A program made the translations under genes and the position numbers. 64,000 nt of DNA, from positions 13,223,501 to 13,287,500 of the forward strand of contig JAJNNQ010000130.1 of assembly GCA_027886175.1 (NCBI GenBank), read 5' to 3'. The notes under the pieces were generated by a model, which was not told the DNA's origin, made no database searches, and saw only the letters and a list, made by a program, of their open reading frames with translations. Source of the DNA: Phylloscopus collybita (Eukaryota; Chordata; Aves; Passeriformes; Phylloscopidae). Shown one piece after another: positions 1 through 11,900 of this stretch (its first letter is position 1; each line of letters starts with the position of its first letter).

Positions 1-2279
1 CAGGAAAATTACCTTAGGAGCAAATAGAAAGAAAATAGAGTCCATGTAAATTTCCATGCAAGGAAAGACTCGGAGAATTACACTGATTTAGAAGTTACAG
101 TACTGCAAAATCATACACAGGAGTGAACTTTATGCAGGTCCTGAAGGAGAGTCAATATTGTAAAATACAGTGCAAGAGAAAAGGAATCTCTGAACCATCT
201 GGAAAGGACAAATGTTGCTCCCAGCCCCTGTGAGCACTGGTTACCTGACTGATGTATATCCATGCTTCCTTGTTGCCTAAATAAGTATGGCATATTGGGC
301 AACATGCTTCCGTTGGTCACTCAGGGCCAGGAGATTTAGGAGAGAGGGAGCATTTTTCATCCATTTTGCACTGTGACTGAAAGAGAAGGATAATGATCTG
401 GCATTTATTTCAATTCCTCATATCACAGATCAAATACAATAATATAATTCATCAATGTTGTTCTACAAAAGGCAAGACATTTTAGCAGAAAATGCTGTTC
501 TGTCTGATTACAGTACCAGTTTAATTAATGTAATATGTAGACAGGACAGTCTCAGGATAAGTAAACAAGCTGCTACACTTAACAAGACTGTGTTTTGAAA
601 GTGAGATACGCTTCTAGTGTGCTAATGATTTTTGTTACTCTAAGAATAATGATGACACGTTCAAAAATATTTTTCTGTGTGCAGTTTTGCTTTGCCTTCT
701 TTATATAATTGTCCTTACAAATTCATCTAAGTTATTATTTAAGTAACTACATGGAGCACAGCTTTCTGGGAGAGAGTGGCTTACAATCTAGGGCTGCGTA
801 GATCAAATTAGATCTCAGCTGCATACATCATCCAGGAAATTTCAGCATTTGCGCAACACATTTATTCAGGTGGAATTTAATTAAAGCGAACAAATTAAAG
901 CTGACTACTGACTCGTTTCAGAGCACTGGAGCAGAGACATAGACAGTGACACTGGAAAAAACTAGCAACCATCTAGGACGTTGTCATCTCTCAGTAGCCC
1001 TCAATTAGCCATTAATAATTTTGTGAAATTTAAATTTGATTTGCACTGCGCAAAAACCAATTTGAGAAGAGAGACCTGTTAAGCTCTGCATTTCAACAAG
1101 TCTTTCAAAATGTGCAAACACTTAAGTATACACTTTTTGAGCCCTACCAGCAAATTGCAAGCACACTGTCTACTGCATATATGTACATGTATTCCTAATC
1201 CAAACTCCCTTGCTGCAATTTCAGGCCATTATGTCTTCCTATCCCCACTGACATAAAAAATCATTAATTCCTTTAAACCTTAAAAAATCTATGTATTTTA
1301 AAAACTGCCACTGTGCCTCTCTTTTACTTTCCTTTAGAAAAAATAACCCTATTTCCAGGAGTCTTTTCTCTCAGGTAGTGCATCTCCTTGTTCTTCCCTC
1401 TGGAGCTGCTCAGCTCTGCCCTAGGTCTGATTTTAGAAGCTGTGCACTTTCTAGAGCAGCTCACAAATGCAAAAGAGTTGTCTTACAAGACTGAATGGCC
1501 AGAAACCTTGCCTCATAAAAATGAAGGTTGAAAGAGCTTAGGCTCTGGCCCATGACAGGGTATCACCAAAATGCAGGAGCTGCATTAATGCTGTAGTAAC
1601 TGAAAGAGTAGAAATAGCTCAAATATTCCACATCTTTCCTAGAGAAATAGACAATACAAAGTAGCCTTGATATGTTCCCATAGGTTTAAACATTTAAACA
1701 TATTCAAAACAAAATCTGTCTCAAAAATACACACTTTGAAAGCAGAGGGAAAACATAAATCACTGTGACTGCTAAAACAAGTGAAAAATAATGGATGAAA
1801 CTAAAAATAAGAATCAAATAGCAGAGAAAATTTCAGCAGAGTAAAATGGTGCTTAGTAAATGTTCACAACATTTAAATAGCTGAGGATGATTTTCCCTTT
1901 ACCAAAAAAAAACAAAAGAAAAACCCAAACAAAACCCAGCCCTCTAAGGAAACAATTGCAGGAAGAAAAACTGGTAAGTAAATTTATAATAAAAATCACA
2001 GCACATGGAAAGAATTAGAGTTGGCATCATCAAAAACATGTGAAAAAAAAGGAATGTTCTGACCTGCTTTTGAAGATCAGGAGCGCTTAATTAAGGCAGA
2101 TAATAAACAGATATCTCCCAATGTTAAATTGTTCCTACAACCCAACAGAGCCATCTTCTGTGTGGTTCCATCATCTCATGTGCAAATCCACGTAGGCTGT
2201 TCATACAAATACACGGGGGGAGAAGCACAGACATCTCTTGTTTTACATGGTGAACGTCTGTGGAACTGCTCTGAGTGCT
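1..2279. other. AT-rich noncoding DNA, no gene seen
   Basis: No open frame in this stretch exceeds about 80 codons and none resembles a known protein. Around 780-1110 the sequence has the texture of a conserved noncoding element: a C/EBP-like palindrome TTGCGCAAC, a TTAATTAA core, and CAATTAGCCATTAATAATT, with several CpGs in a CpG-poor background. That reading is by eye only. A short A/C tract lies at 1901-1940. Confidence 0.7.
1901..1940. repeat. A/C-rich low-complexity tract
   Basis: About 40 bases made almost only of A and C, with runs of A broken by CCC and single C. It is the complement type of the T/G tracts found elsewhere in the window. It looks like simple-sequence expansion rather than a retrotransposon tail, because avian CR1 elements do not end in poly-A. 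Confidence 0.6.
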
Positions 2280-2678
2280 TGGAAAGTTGGAGTTCAGCCT
2301 GGGGAAGAGAAAGCTCTTCCATAAGGAGACCTTCTTGCAGCCTTTCAGTACTCAAAAGGGGCTCATAAAGAAGTTGGGGGGAGTCTTTTTAGCAGGGCCT
2401 GCTCCGACAGGACAAGGAGAAATGGTTTTTAACTAAAAGCAGATGGATTCAGACTAGATGTCAGAAGAAACTTTTCATTATGAGAGTGGTAAAAGAGTGC
2501 CAATTCCTCATTCCCAGAGAGCTGGTGGAAGCTCCATCCCTGGAAACATTCCAGGCCAGGTTGGATGGGGTTCTGAGCAACCTGTTCTAGTGGAAGACAA
2601 CCCTGCTCATTGCAGAAGGGTTGGACTAGATGGCCTTGGAAGGTCCCTTCCAACCTAAACCATTCTATGATTCTATTT
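2280..2678 (+). mobile_element. CR1 LINE, 5'-truncated 3' end
   Basis: This is the 3' end of a chicken-repeat-1 (CR1) non-LTR retrotransposon, the dominant LINE family in birds. Visible landmarks in order are TTCAGCCTGGGGAAGAGAA near 2293, CAGCCTTTCAGTACT near 2338, AGACTAGATGTCAGAAGAAA near 2451, GGCCAGGTTGGATGGGG near 2553, and GAAGGTCCCTTCCAACCTAA followed by CATTCTATGATTCTAT near 2640-2676. The CR1 family ends in short ATTCTATG-type repeats instead of poly-A, and that ending is seen here. Only about 400 bp of the 3' region remains, the usual severe 5' truncation, and no reverse transcriptase coding is present. Short frames across it on both strands are shadows. Small indels and substitutions mean the copy is fixed and old. 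The left boundary is approximate. Confidence 0.93.
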
Positions 2679-5600
2679 CTAGTCCTATACTTCATGAAGC
2701 CAAAAAATACTCATTACATGAAGGAGAGCCTAGGGCTACCCAGACAAACTGTAAACCAAATTCTTTCATTTCAGTTGTAATTTAATTGTGCAGAAACCAA
2801 ATAATGACAGAGTTGAAAAGGTGGGGAATATGCAAAATTTTCCATGTATCTTGTTGACTGGAAGGTAATAGAAATATCACTTTCTTTTGCATGAATATTA
2901 TTTGTTGCCACTTTAGTTCTATTAGATATATGAATTGTTGATAAGGAAAATCTCGGGGTTTTTAATGCATTTGCTATGTGTAAGCTCTCCTGGAACAGTT
3001 TGGAAAACTGATTTTCAGGCTACTTTTGGTGAAATGTTTGGTTTATGTGCTCTGATATTTGATAGTGGGTGCTTGCTGGACTGTTTCAATTATTATATTG
3101 GCTGATAACCTTTCTGCAAATAATAACAAATCCTCCCATCACACCCCCTCACTGGCATGTCCAGGAGTAATTCTTAGATGCATAATTGCTCCGTTTCAAA
3201 CATTTAAAACATCTGAGCCTCCTGAACATTTCTACACGTAGCCAGAAGATGTTAGGGGATTCTTAATGTGTGACTAGTAGCTCACTATGGAGCACAGCTC
3301 TTCCAAATTTGACCCCTGTCCTCAGAAATGGACTCATTAATTTGGTTTAAAACTTATGAATTTGATTTAAAATTTTGCTTATTTTTGAACCAGCTATGGA
3401 CACTAGCTTGGAAACTATTTTTACTGCTGCATCAAAGTACAAAAAACAGTCAGGGCAGATGCAGATGCTGTGGACATGATGTTTGGCTGGGACAAATCAA
3501 CAGATTTCACACAAAGCTGGACTCTGACAAGTGCAGAGATTTGCCCAAAGTGATTGATCTGACAGTTAATGAATTTGAAACTTAAGAATTATGCAGGGTC
3601 TCCACCACTTTACTTTTAATATTAACATCATAAAGGCATACAAAAGCAAGACTACAATTTTCTCAGACTATCGCTAAGCAGAAAAAGGGGCAGAATGATG
3701 CCTATGCGTAGACATAAGAAGGAGAAAAGGCTGGATCACTCGATTTGGTAACTGGAGTCAGAGTTAAGAGCACAAGAATACTTTGTAAACGAAACACACA
3801 CAGCTAATTATTTACTAAGAGAGGAGTGCATTGTGGCCATCTATAAACACACATAGAGGAGATTTAAAACACTGACAAATGGTCATCTCTAAAGACTGCA
3901 CAGATTATGGAAATACAAGCTGTGCAAAAGCTACGAATCTAAACTACTGAGACCCTTCCTACATTCTAGAAATGTCCCTTTTCAACTGTGCATTATCTCC
4001 CCCCAAAAATTATAATTTATTACATAGGAGAAAGTGCACTTATTTAACATTAAATAATGTAAAAATAATAGAATTCCAAATTTACATGGCACTATGCAAT
4101 TTTTTTTTTTTTTTTTTTTGCTTAAATGCTTAAAATTTAAAGTCCTAATTTTACAAGCATTTCACAGAGCTTGTTACCATGTACCTTACAGGACAGTTAA
4201 CTAAGCTACACAGAATAAATGATGCCTGCTTGTAAGTATTTGCAAAATTATCCCTGAAAGAGACTGTGATAGGTTTGGAGTTCAGTGTTAAACATCACCT
4301 AATCAAATACTGAAAAAATATTGTAACTCGTAATTCCAGGTTATGAAAGGGTAGATGATCTTGTACAAGATAAATTATATTCAACATATAAAAATAAAAT
4401 ATTAACTTGAATTATTCAGAACAATACAAGTAACTGAGTGTAAAAATACCAATCAAGGCAAGCATTCAGGATTCAAACCCAGAAGAATTTAAATTAAAGG
4501 ACATCAACATTATTTTGATAAAGGTTTTGTTATTTGGGCTATTGAAGACATCTATCATTTTCCCCACTACATGCTATGTCTACAAATCAGCACCCAGAAA
4601 GATTTTATTGAGGTTTCTTTTCCAATATCAACTCTAGTTATTATTTTTAGGGAAAGATTGAAGACACAGGTGTCTGTCTATATTATCAATGGGTCAGATA
4701 AGGAATTTTTCCTTGTATCATGCACATTAACGTCCTTGAAAGATGAACAGATTTGTTCATGTGTCCTTACAAGGGGATACAGTTTAGTATTTAGTCAGTT
4801 ATTCCCTGAAGTTTGAAGATTAGAAATTATGTCATTAATACAGTGACTGGCAATCCTTTCATTTCTATGGCCATTGACAAATTCAGGTTTAGCTATATAT
4901 TTTTCAAAATCTACTACCATCTACATAGCAGTTTTTAGAAGACAATGCTTTTTTTCAGTAGATTATCTTGGAAAAATTGAAAGCAATAACCTATTATATT
5001 CCCTATGTTTTGAGGTACAGCATTTAGAGATGCAGCAAGGAAATAATTTCTCCATTCTTTGTTTGTTAAAGTCTATTTATTTTTTCCGTGAAAAAAACTA
5101 TGTGTGGTTATTTTCCTTCCCAGAGTAAGTCTAGTCCTGTCACTTTGTGTGTTCCTCCCTGCAACAGTAGAAAGAAAAAAATTAGGAAAGTATAATAAGT
5201 AATTCCACAAAAAACTGGCTGACAAGACCCTCTAAGAGGCCTGATGCTTCTAAAATTTCTGAGAATTAGATTTCAAGTTCATGGTTTTCTCCTAATGCTT
5301 GTAAAAGATGTAGCTTTGAGAGCCTGCAAAGCTCAAATCTTTTCTCATTACTTCTGCAGAACAGCCGTAGCTGCAGTACAAGACCTTCCAACTTTACAGA
5401 CAAACACCTCATCCTTTTGCAAAGGACCAGTTCTACAGGAGTGAAGCAGCAGTAAATTGTAGCATTATCTCCCAGGATGACCCTGCCAAGCTGCAGTGCT
5501 AAGTGGCAGTCTCTTGGCTAGCTGGAGAATCATCACATTGGTCTGGAGAGGCAGAATGCACACCTCAACCTCTTCAGGAGCTGGAAAAATGGTTAAGGGA

Positions 5601-7384
5601 CACTGTAGAGATTATTTCACCTTGAAATAGGTCTGCCTTAGATCTTATTTCTCCAACCCTTTGCAGGCTCAATGGGGGGAAAAAAGACACTTACTGAAAA
5701 GGAAAATTGATTATATTGAATTTTCAACACTGAGCAGCTATTTCCAGCTGCTGAGAAGTCCAGAAGTTGACATAGCTTGCATGCAAGAGAGACAAATACA
5801 TTGGCTACTCCTTATCAGGTGGCAGCAAATCTTCTGCCCTTTCACATCTGTATCTTGGAGGTAAGGGAGAGATTGACACCATCCCCTAGAAAACAGTAAC
5901 TAATAAATTATCAGTGGTAAGTCTGCTTTAGCTATGCTCTCTTGCTGCTGCTGTCAACAGCTATGAGGAGTGCAAATTTCTTTTCTCCAGATATGTTGTT
6001 GATGGGTAAGAGAGCCATAAAGGCTTTCACTGTTCAATATGATCAATACAACTTTAAAGTTCCTTTAACACTGACAGAAAGTTGTTTTATTTTTAGTTTC
6101 TAGTGAGGAGAAAAATCTCTGTCTCTAGATACTGAGTCTTTAGCATAACATGGCTACCATTTTTATTAACAACAAATCTAGAACAGGAAATATGGCTGAA
6201 CATGTTCTTCATCAATTATTGCATTATGTCAGGACGGTACCAGGTTAAAGGATGAAACAGCATTTACATTAAAAAGAAGCTGCTGTGCATTGATTTCATT
6301 GACATGTCAGTCACTGATTCTTTTTGTGACCCCAGACAATTAATTAACTCTCTGTCTAACTGCCTCTGTTGTGAAATGAGTCCTTAACAGCATTCAGGTT
6401 TTGGTTACTGTAGGACTGTGTGAAAAGAGGACTGGAAACTGGTTTGTTTTCATCAAATAAATATGATAGGCTGGCATTTTTTATACATTTTAATGCATAA
6501 CAGTTCTCAGTGCCCTTTACAAGGAACCAAGGGAAAAAAAAAAAAAGGTTTCTAATGTTTAGTCCTTTCAAAGGTATACTCAGCAGGGTCCATAATATGT
6601 TTAATTGAATAAATCACCAATCAGGAATATTTATAAAAAGCACATCATTCCAGTAGAGATATTTCATTGTGTGTTTTGCCATTTTTCAGGTAAACCTCTG
6701 AATTTATTCACCCTCTGTTAAACATAACTCCTCTGTTTGTCCAGTCCTTTACATTTTCAGACTTAGCAACTTTTTCACTGCCCATACAAGCTGTGATGAG
6801 GTACCATGTTGGTTTGCTTTAATTTTGTGGCAAATAAAACAAAATTTCACTGGTCTTCCTAACTAACATTTGGGAAGGAAAAAAAAAAAAAAAAGGAAGG
6901 AAACAAAAGAGCATTTACTTTAATTTGAAACTTACCTGCAATCTTTGGTTATACTCATCTGAGCCCAAGTCTGTGGGGAGATCTGAAGTCCTGGTCCATA
7001 ATCACACACTCCTCATTTATTTCTAAAGAAATGGACAGTATAAAACAGGAAAAAGAGTCTAAAACTTGTCTAGGCATGGATAAAGACTGGCTTGCATTTA
7101 TTGCTTAGAGTTAGGTTGCTCAAAGCTCACAGACAGATATGTGCCGTGGCAAACATTTTCCTGCTCTCTGATCCAAAAGAATTTTGAACATAATAAATGT
7201 AACTTAATTAAATGTTCACAAGATCTGTGTCCTCTTGTCCCATTGAAGGGTTTCTAGCCCTCTGACTTAGATCCTTGGAAATCACAAACAATCTGTTCAT
7301 TTTCAGGCAGTGGGATAATACCACTGAAGCAAAATATTCAGACAAGGGAAAAGTGCACAATCTAAATAGGAAAAGGTCTGTTAA
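2679..7384. other. AT-rich noncoding DNA, one candidate exon
   Basis: No gene is recognised here. Poly-T (4100-4119) and poly-A (6534-6546, 6879-6894) runs interrupt unique sequence. The one stretch that stands out is 5667-5860, an open 194-nt segment between a good splice acceptor (CCAACCCTTTGCAG) and donor (GAG/GTAAGG). It may be a noncoding or coding exon but resembles no protein I recognise. Confidence 0.6.
4100..4119. repeat. Poly-T run, 20 nt
   Basis: An uninterrupted homopolymer of 20 T on the + strand. No recognisable retroposed sequence lies on either side, so replication slippage is the simplest explanation. Confidence 0.8.
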
Positions 7385-7682
7385 GGTGGGTTGTTTTTTT
7401 GGTGGTTTGTTTTGCTTTGTTGGCGTTTTGTTGAGGGTTTTTTTTTTTGATGGTTTTTTGGTGGTTTTTTCCTTTGTTTTGTTTTTTGTTTGTTTGGGGG
7501 ATTTTTTGGGTTTTGTTTGGTTGGTTGGATGGCTGGTTTTCTGTTTGTTTTGGGGTTTTTTTGTTGTTGTTGTTTTGGGTTTGTTTGTTTGTGTTTTTGT
7601 GGGGTTTTTGTTTTGTTTTTGTTTTTGTTGTTTTGGTTTGGTTTTGGTTTTTGGGGTTTTGTTTGTTTTTTTCTTCCTTTGC
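7385..7682. repeat. T/G-only low-complexity tract, about 300 bp
   Basis: Almost every base on the + strand from 7385 to 7682 is T or G, in irregular TTTG, TTGG and TTTTGGGG-like words, with only a handful of A and C. The complementary strand is therefore an A/C tract. Long frames crossing it in several registers (for example 7275-7820 on + and 7381-7782 on minus) encode runs of Phe, Val, Gly, Cys, or of Lys, Asn, Gln, Pro, and are artefacts of base composition. The G runs give some G-quadruplex or R-loop potential. Origin is unknown; simple-repeat expansion is the default. Confidence 0.85.
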
Positions 7683-8282
7683 CCAGTGCACCTACAAAGA
7701 AAGCCCTATGAAGTGCATTGCAAACCCCAGCTCTTCCTCTGGTACTCACCTCTTTCAGAGGGCAAACCACCAGGGCAAACACTCCAAGGGATACAACTAA
7801 GCAGGAGAAAGCCGTGGTAAAGACACAAGGCAGGCCCAGCCTCTGGTTACAGACACAGCTTTACAAGAATGCAGAAACACCACCAAGTTCTTTCCTCCAG
7901 CAGACAGCATCCTTGTCCCTGCAGATATGACCAAAATAGGCTAGTACAATTCCCAAAGAGGAATGTATCTCACAGACTTTAAAGAGTCTGAAGCTGATGC
8001 TGCCATACATTATATTGTCCAGAAGGCAGATTACAAAGCAGGAGTTTCAGAAAGTACACATGCAGTGTGGTGTAAAAGCTGACAGTGACCCAGCCACACA
8101 TAAGCAACATTAAAATCAACAGCAGTTCCAACACCATTTGGGGTTACAGCCTTCAGTCAAACAGCTGAGGTCCCTCATATTGTCACAAACCCGTGGTTAA
8201 ATTATACTACCAATTTACCTACAATGATTTATAACATTACATATCAGCAACAGATGCTGAATTTACCTTGTATTCACTATAT
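7683..8282. other. Noncoding DNA between T/G tract and LTR
   Basis: About 600 bp with somewhat higher GC than its surroundings in the first half. No repeat family, gene or conserved motif was recognised. Confidence 0.5.
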
Positions 8283-8287
8283 TCCTG
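8283..8287. repeat. Target-site duplication, left copy
   Basis: TCCTG directly before the LTR start. It is identical to 8945-8949 and marks the integration site. Confidence 0.85.
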
Positions 8288-8944
8288 TGTCTTGGTTTGG
8301 AAAGACAGGTATCTGCCAGGGAAAGCTGGAGCCTCCTCTAGAATGGAGAATGTAAACCCCTCACCCCCTCCAAATCATAATTTTTCAATTAAGGGCTCTC
8401 AGGCAAAGATTTGGGAATAGGAATAACAGTTCTTTACTAGGAATATTAACAAATGTAGTAATAAAACAAACAAAAACAAGCAAACAAACAACAATCCTAG
8501 AAACCCTGACAGAGTCAGAGCTACAACCTGACACCCTGTTGGTCAGGGTGTTGGAAGCAGTCCAAAAGTGAATCCTCCTGGAGTGGCAGATGTGGTTCTG
8601 TTGGAATAGAGATGATCCTATAGAAAAGGGTCCAGTGATGGTGAGATGGGGTCCAGTCTTCCTCTGGAAATCGGGTGAAGCCAGATACCTTGTGTTCCTG
8701 TGTCTCAGTTTTATCCAGGTAGGAATGGTTGGCTCCCCCCACTGGGTGGAGCATCTCACAATGGGATGTGGATGTACTGCTTTGGGGAGGGTATAGTTTG
8801 GGGATGTGTTAATGGTCCATTATCAGAAGGTATCTGCCCCCACTCCTCGCAGAGTTACAAGAGATAAAGAAAAAAAAAAATCTCCCCAGCTGCTTTCAAC
8901 AAATGAAATAGAATACACAATTTTGGCTTCCATAACCCAAGACA
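8288..8944 (-). mobile_element. Solo LTR of endogenous retrovirus (ERVL-like)
   Basis: A 657-bp long terminal repeat with TG...CA ends and matching inverted termini (TGTCTTGG at 8288, CCAAGACA ending at 8944). It is flanked by a perfect 5-bp target-site duplication, TCCTG, at 8283-8287 and 8945-8949. Five-bp duplications are typical of ERVL-class (class III) elements. Reading on the minus strand there is a TATA-like GGATAAAACT (8707-8716). About 270 bp further on, a decayed polyadenylation signal AGTAAA (8433-8438) precedes AGAACTGTTATTCC, the usual R/U5 layout. The sequence resembles passerine LTRs I remember, but I cannot assign a Repbase name. No gag, pol or env lies beside it, so it is a solo LTR left by recombination between two LTRs. 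The minus-strand frames inside it are not genes. It contains a small perfect hairpin, ACACCCTG/CAGGGTGT, around 8530-8550. Confidence 0.9.
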
Positions 8945-8949
8945 TCCTG
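8945..8949. repeat. Target-site duplication, right copy
   Basis: TCCTG directly after the LTR end. It is identical to 8283-8287. Confidence 0.85.
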
Positions 8950-11900
8950 CTTCCAGATTCACTGCCGTCTATACTTTGAGGTTCTTTGGAGTGATGCATA
9001 GCAGGTTTAATTCTGCAGTTTCTCAGTTAATATATTCATTTTGATAACTTCCATCTCTGGAAATCTATCAGTGAGGTCTGGCAAGGTAAAGAAAAAAATG
9101 CAAATCCATTAAAACCAAATTTTTGGTGAATATGACCTCAAAAATGTGAAAAAGTAGTGGCTTGATCAGCAAGCAAATGCCAGTTGAGAATTTTACAAGG
9201 AAAAATTCCAGTTCATTAACAAATAATGTGGAAAAGTAACCAGCATCTTTTACTGAATGCAAAGGAGTGAATTTCTAATATCTGTTATTTACGTATTTAT
9301 GTGGATTTGTAATGCAACATTACACCACAACAGCCTAGGACCCAGGTGTTTAAGGTCTACATAGACAGAAGATGGAGAACATGGAAATGACAAATGGACA
9401 CTTCCCTTGCTTGTCCTGCCCGCCTTGGAGACACAGACTTGGTCTAAGGCCCATGCAGCTGTTTAAGCCCAGAATATGAAATGATGGATCCAAATTTTCC
9501 TGTTGTAAGCCAGCAGGAGCCCATATCCCGTGTGTATCACCAGCCTGCTGTCAAAATTACATTTCCTACTGGCCTGCAGAGGTGTGGATATTATTGCCAT
9601 GTCTCTCAGCAATTGTGCAAACAATCCTTTGCACAAACCCCACAGATGTGAGAGGGGTTTAACCTTGCCTTGATTGTGTCTTTGAAAAAAATTTTCTAAG
9701 TACCAAAAATACAAATAGACAGCACAGGAAGCTTTGCATTCACACTGATTCTAGCACCTCTTACACAACAGCCTGCTCAAATAGTACAGCAAGAACTTTC
9801 TTTGAGCAAATTCAATCTTTGCTGAATTCTCTTTCCTCTTCCTTTCAGAAGCCCATAGAGTTAACGATGAATGGAGACAATTAAAGCAAAAAAAAAAAAT
9901 CTTATTTCAGCTTTATTAGAGGACAGGAAATATAGCTGTTGCTTTTTGGAATAAAGTAGACATCTGAAGCTCCTTGTGCTGTGAAGGAAAATCATGAAAA
10001 TGCTTGCTCCACAAATACATCTCCTCATGGGGACAGACTTATCCACCATAGACACCTACCTTTTGGAGCTGGCTCTGCATCTTTTGTCTTTTAAACCTAT
10101 CCAAAAGTCATAATGCAGGGAACGAAGTGGATGTCAGGGAGGAGTTTCATTTACATCTGTTCTTGCCCAGCACTGAGTCCAACAGAGACAATATGTCACC
10201 AACTTAGATTTGACAAGCTCTCTGGCTTTTCCATTTCTGCCTGCAAGTGATTTGGACTGTTATACTGGGTAAGAAAGCTGTAACTCGGTTTCCTCCAGCC
10301 ACAGGATGAAAGGTTGTTTTGGATGGTGATTTACATTGAGATTAATCACAATCATGGCCATGGCAAATGGGTAGCCTGCTGTATTCCAGTGATTCAATTT
10401 TACTGCACAGAACAAATCGAAGACAACCGAGTTTGTGTTCTTGGTACTCTTTGGAAGTGTCTTTATCGCTTCTATTACACATTGGCTGCCTGAGTCAAAG
10501 GATTATATGGTTATTTAACGTAGCTGGGCAGTAAGTCTTGGTCATCATAATGAGCCAATTGCTGAAGTGCTAAATAAAAGTGGACAGTTTGGACCAGGAG
10601 CCTGAACATCTGATGAGCCATGTGGTGCCTGGACGCAAGGTTGTGTTTTGACACGCGATACACGTGTGGGCAGCTGCACCACTGAGCTGTGGATCCAGGT
10701 TCAGGCTGAAACACCCCAGGCTGGTTTGAATGCTTCCTTCCAAAGTCCAGTGGGTTTCAGCATGATGGTTTTTGGTTGGGCCCATTTTTTTTAACAAAAA
10801 CAAATGCAAATGAAGAGCTACCCAGAAATAGCACTGCATAGCAATTTTCTATATAAATTTATAATGCAATGGAAACAGATGGTACATTCAGCACTGTCAG
10901 AGAAAGCCATTTGGGTTTTGGTGACTATTTCTTTTTTATTTTTGATGGTATATTTACTCTATTTTCATTGCTGAGTTGTTTCAACACCTGTATAAAATAG
11001 AACTCTACCCTAAGCGAGAGCTTTGTAAACTAATCTTGGTAACAGATGCAGCTTTGTCAGTCCTGATGCGATTTTCTGGCCAGTGACGTAAATTGTACAG
11101 CACGCCACTTTTTGATGGCAATCAACAATGTTCACTTGGTTTCTACTTCCAGAAAAGAGGGATTAATTTATGAGGGATCATTAGAAGCCGTTTCCAAAAG
11201 CATGAAAGCCTCCTTCAATTTTTATGAGGCTAGTTTTGTGTTAAAGACGAGGCAACAGATCATTTATTTTGATGCTGTATTTCACACGGTATTTGTATTC
11301 TACATTTTCTACAGTATTTACAGGAAAGGCCGGTATGGTAATCTAAATTCAGGACACACAGCTCAGAGAAGATTAATTTAGACCAGGCTTGGGGCAACAC
11401 ATAGCTTATGCTATTTACTGTCACCATTTTCACTGAATCTTTGCTGATTAATTCAGCTGAAAAAAAAATAAAAAAATGACCACAGTTCTTTTAAGGGAGG
11501 AGCAGGATCAAGGTTGCTGGGTTGTACACTGATACTGTACAGCTCTGAAGTAACCCCCTCTAGTGTCTTCAGCCAGTAAGAAACTCTCCAGTTAAATGTT
11601 TTCATCAGAAATTGTTCATTCATGGAGAGACTCAACCACTAAGATCCACCAAACATCTCATGCCCAGAAGAAAATTTATGGCCATGATGAACAAAAGCAA
11701 TGCAAAAGCCCAGCTGTCTATTGTTGGCACACAAAGGAGCTGATTTAATTTTGAGGAATGAATCTCAGCTTTCCAATTTCTAGTGTCCCCCACTCTCTGT
11801 TTTCTCTCAAATTCTGCAAGTCTTATTCTACCTTGCATGTAGTGATTACTTCCCAGAACAAACTACTGCTTGAATCCCAGTCTCAGGAAAATAATAATAT

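Noticed and set aside
7275..7820. Overlapping ORFs of 109-181 codons on both strands
   Set aside because: They run through the T/G tract, where stop codons are rare on both strands because A is almost absent on one and T on the other. The translations are Phe/Gly/Val or Lys/Asn/Gln/Pro filler.
8385..8759. 124-codon ORF on minus strand
   Set aside because: It lies wholly inside the solo LTR; noncoding.
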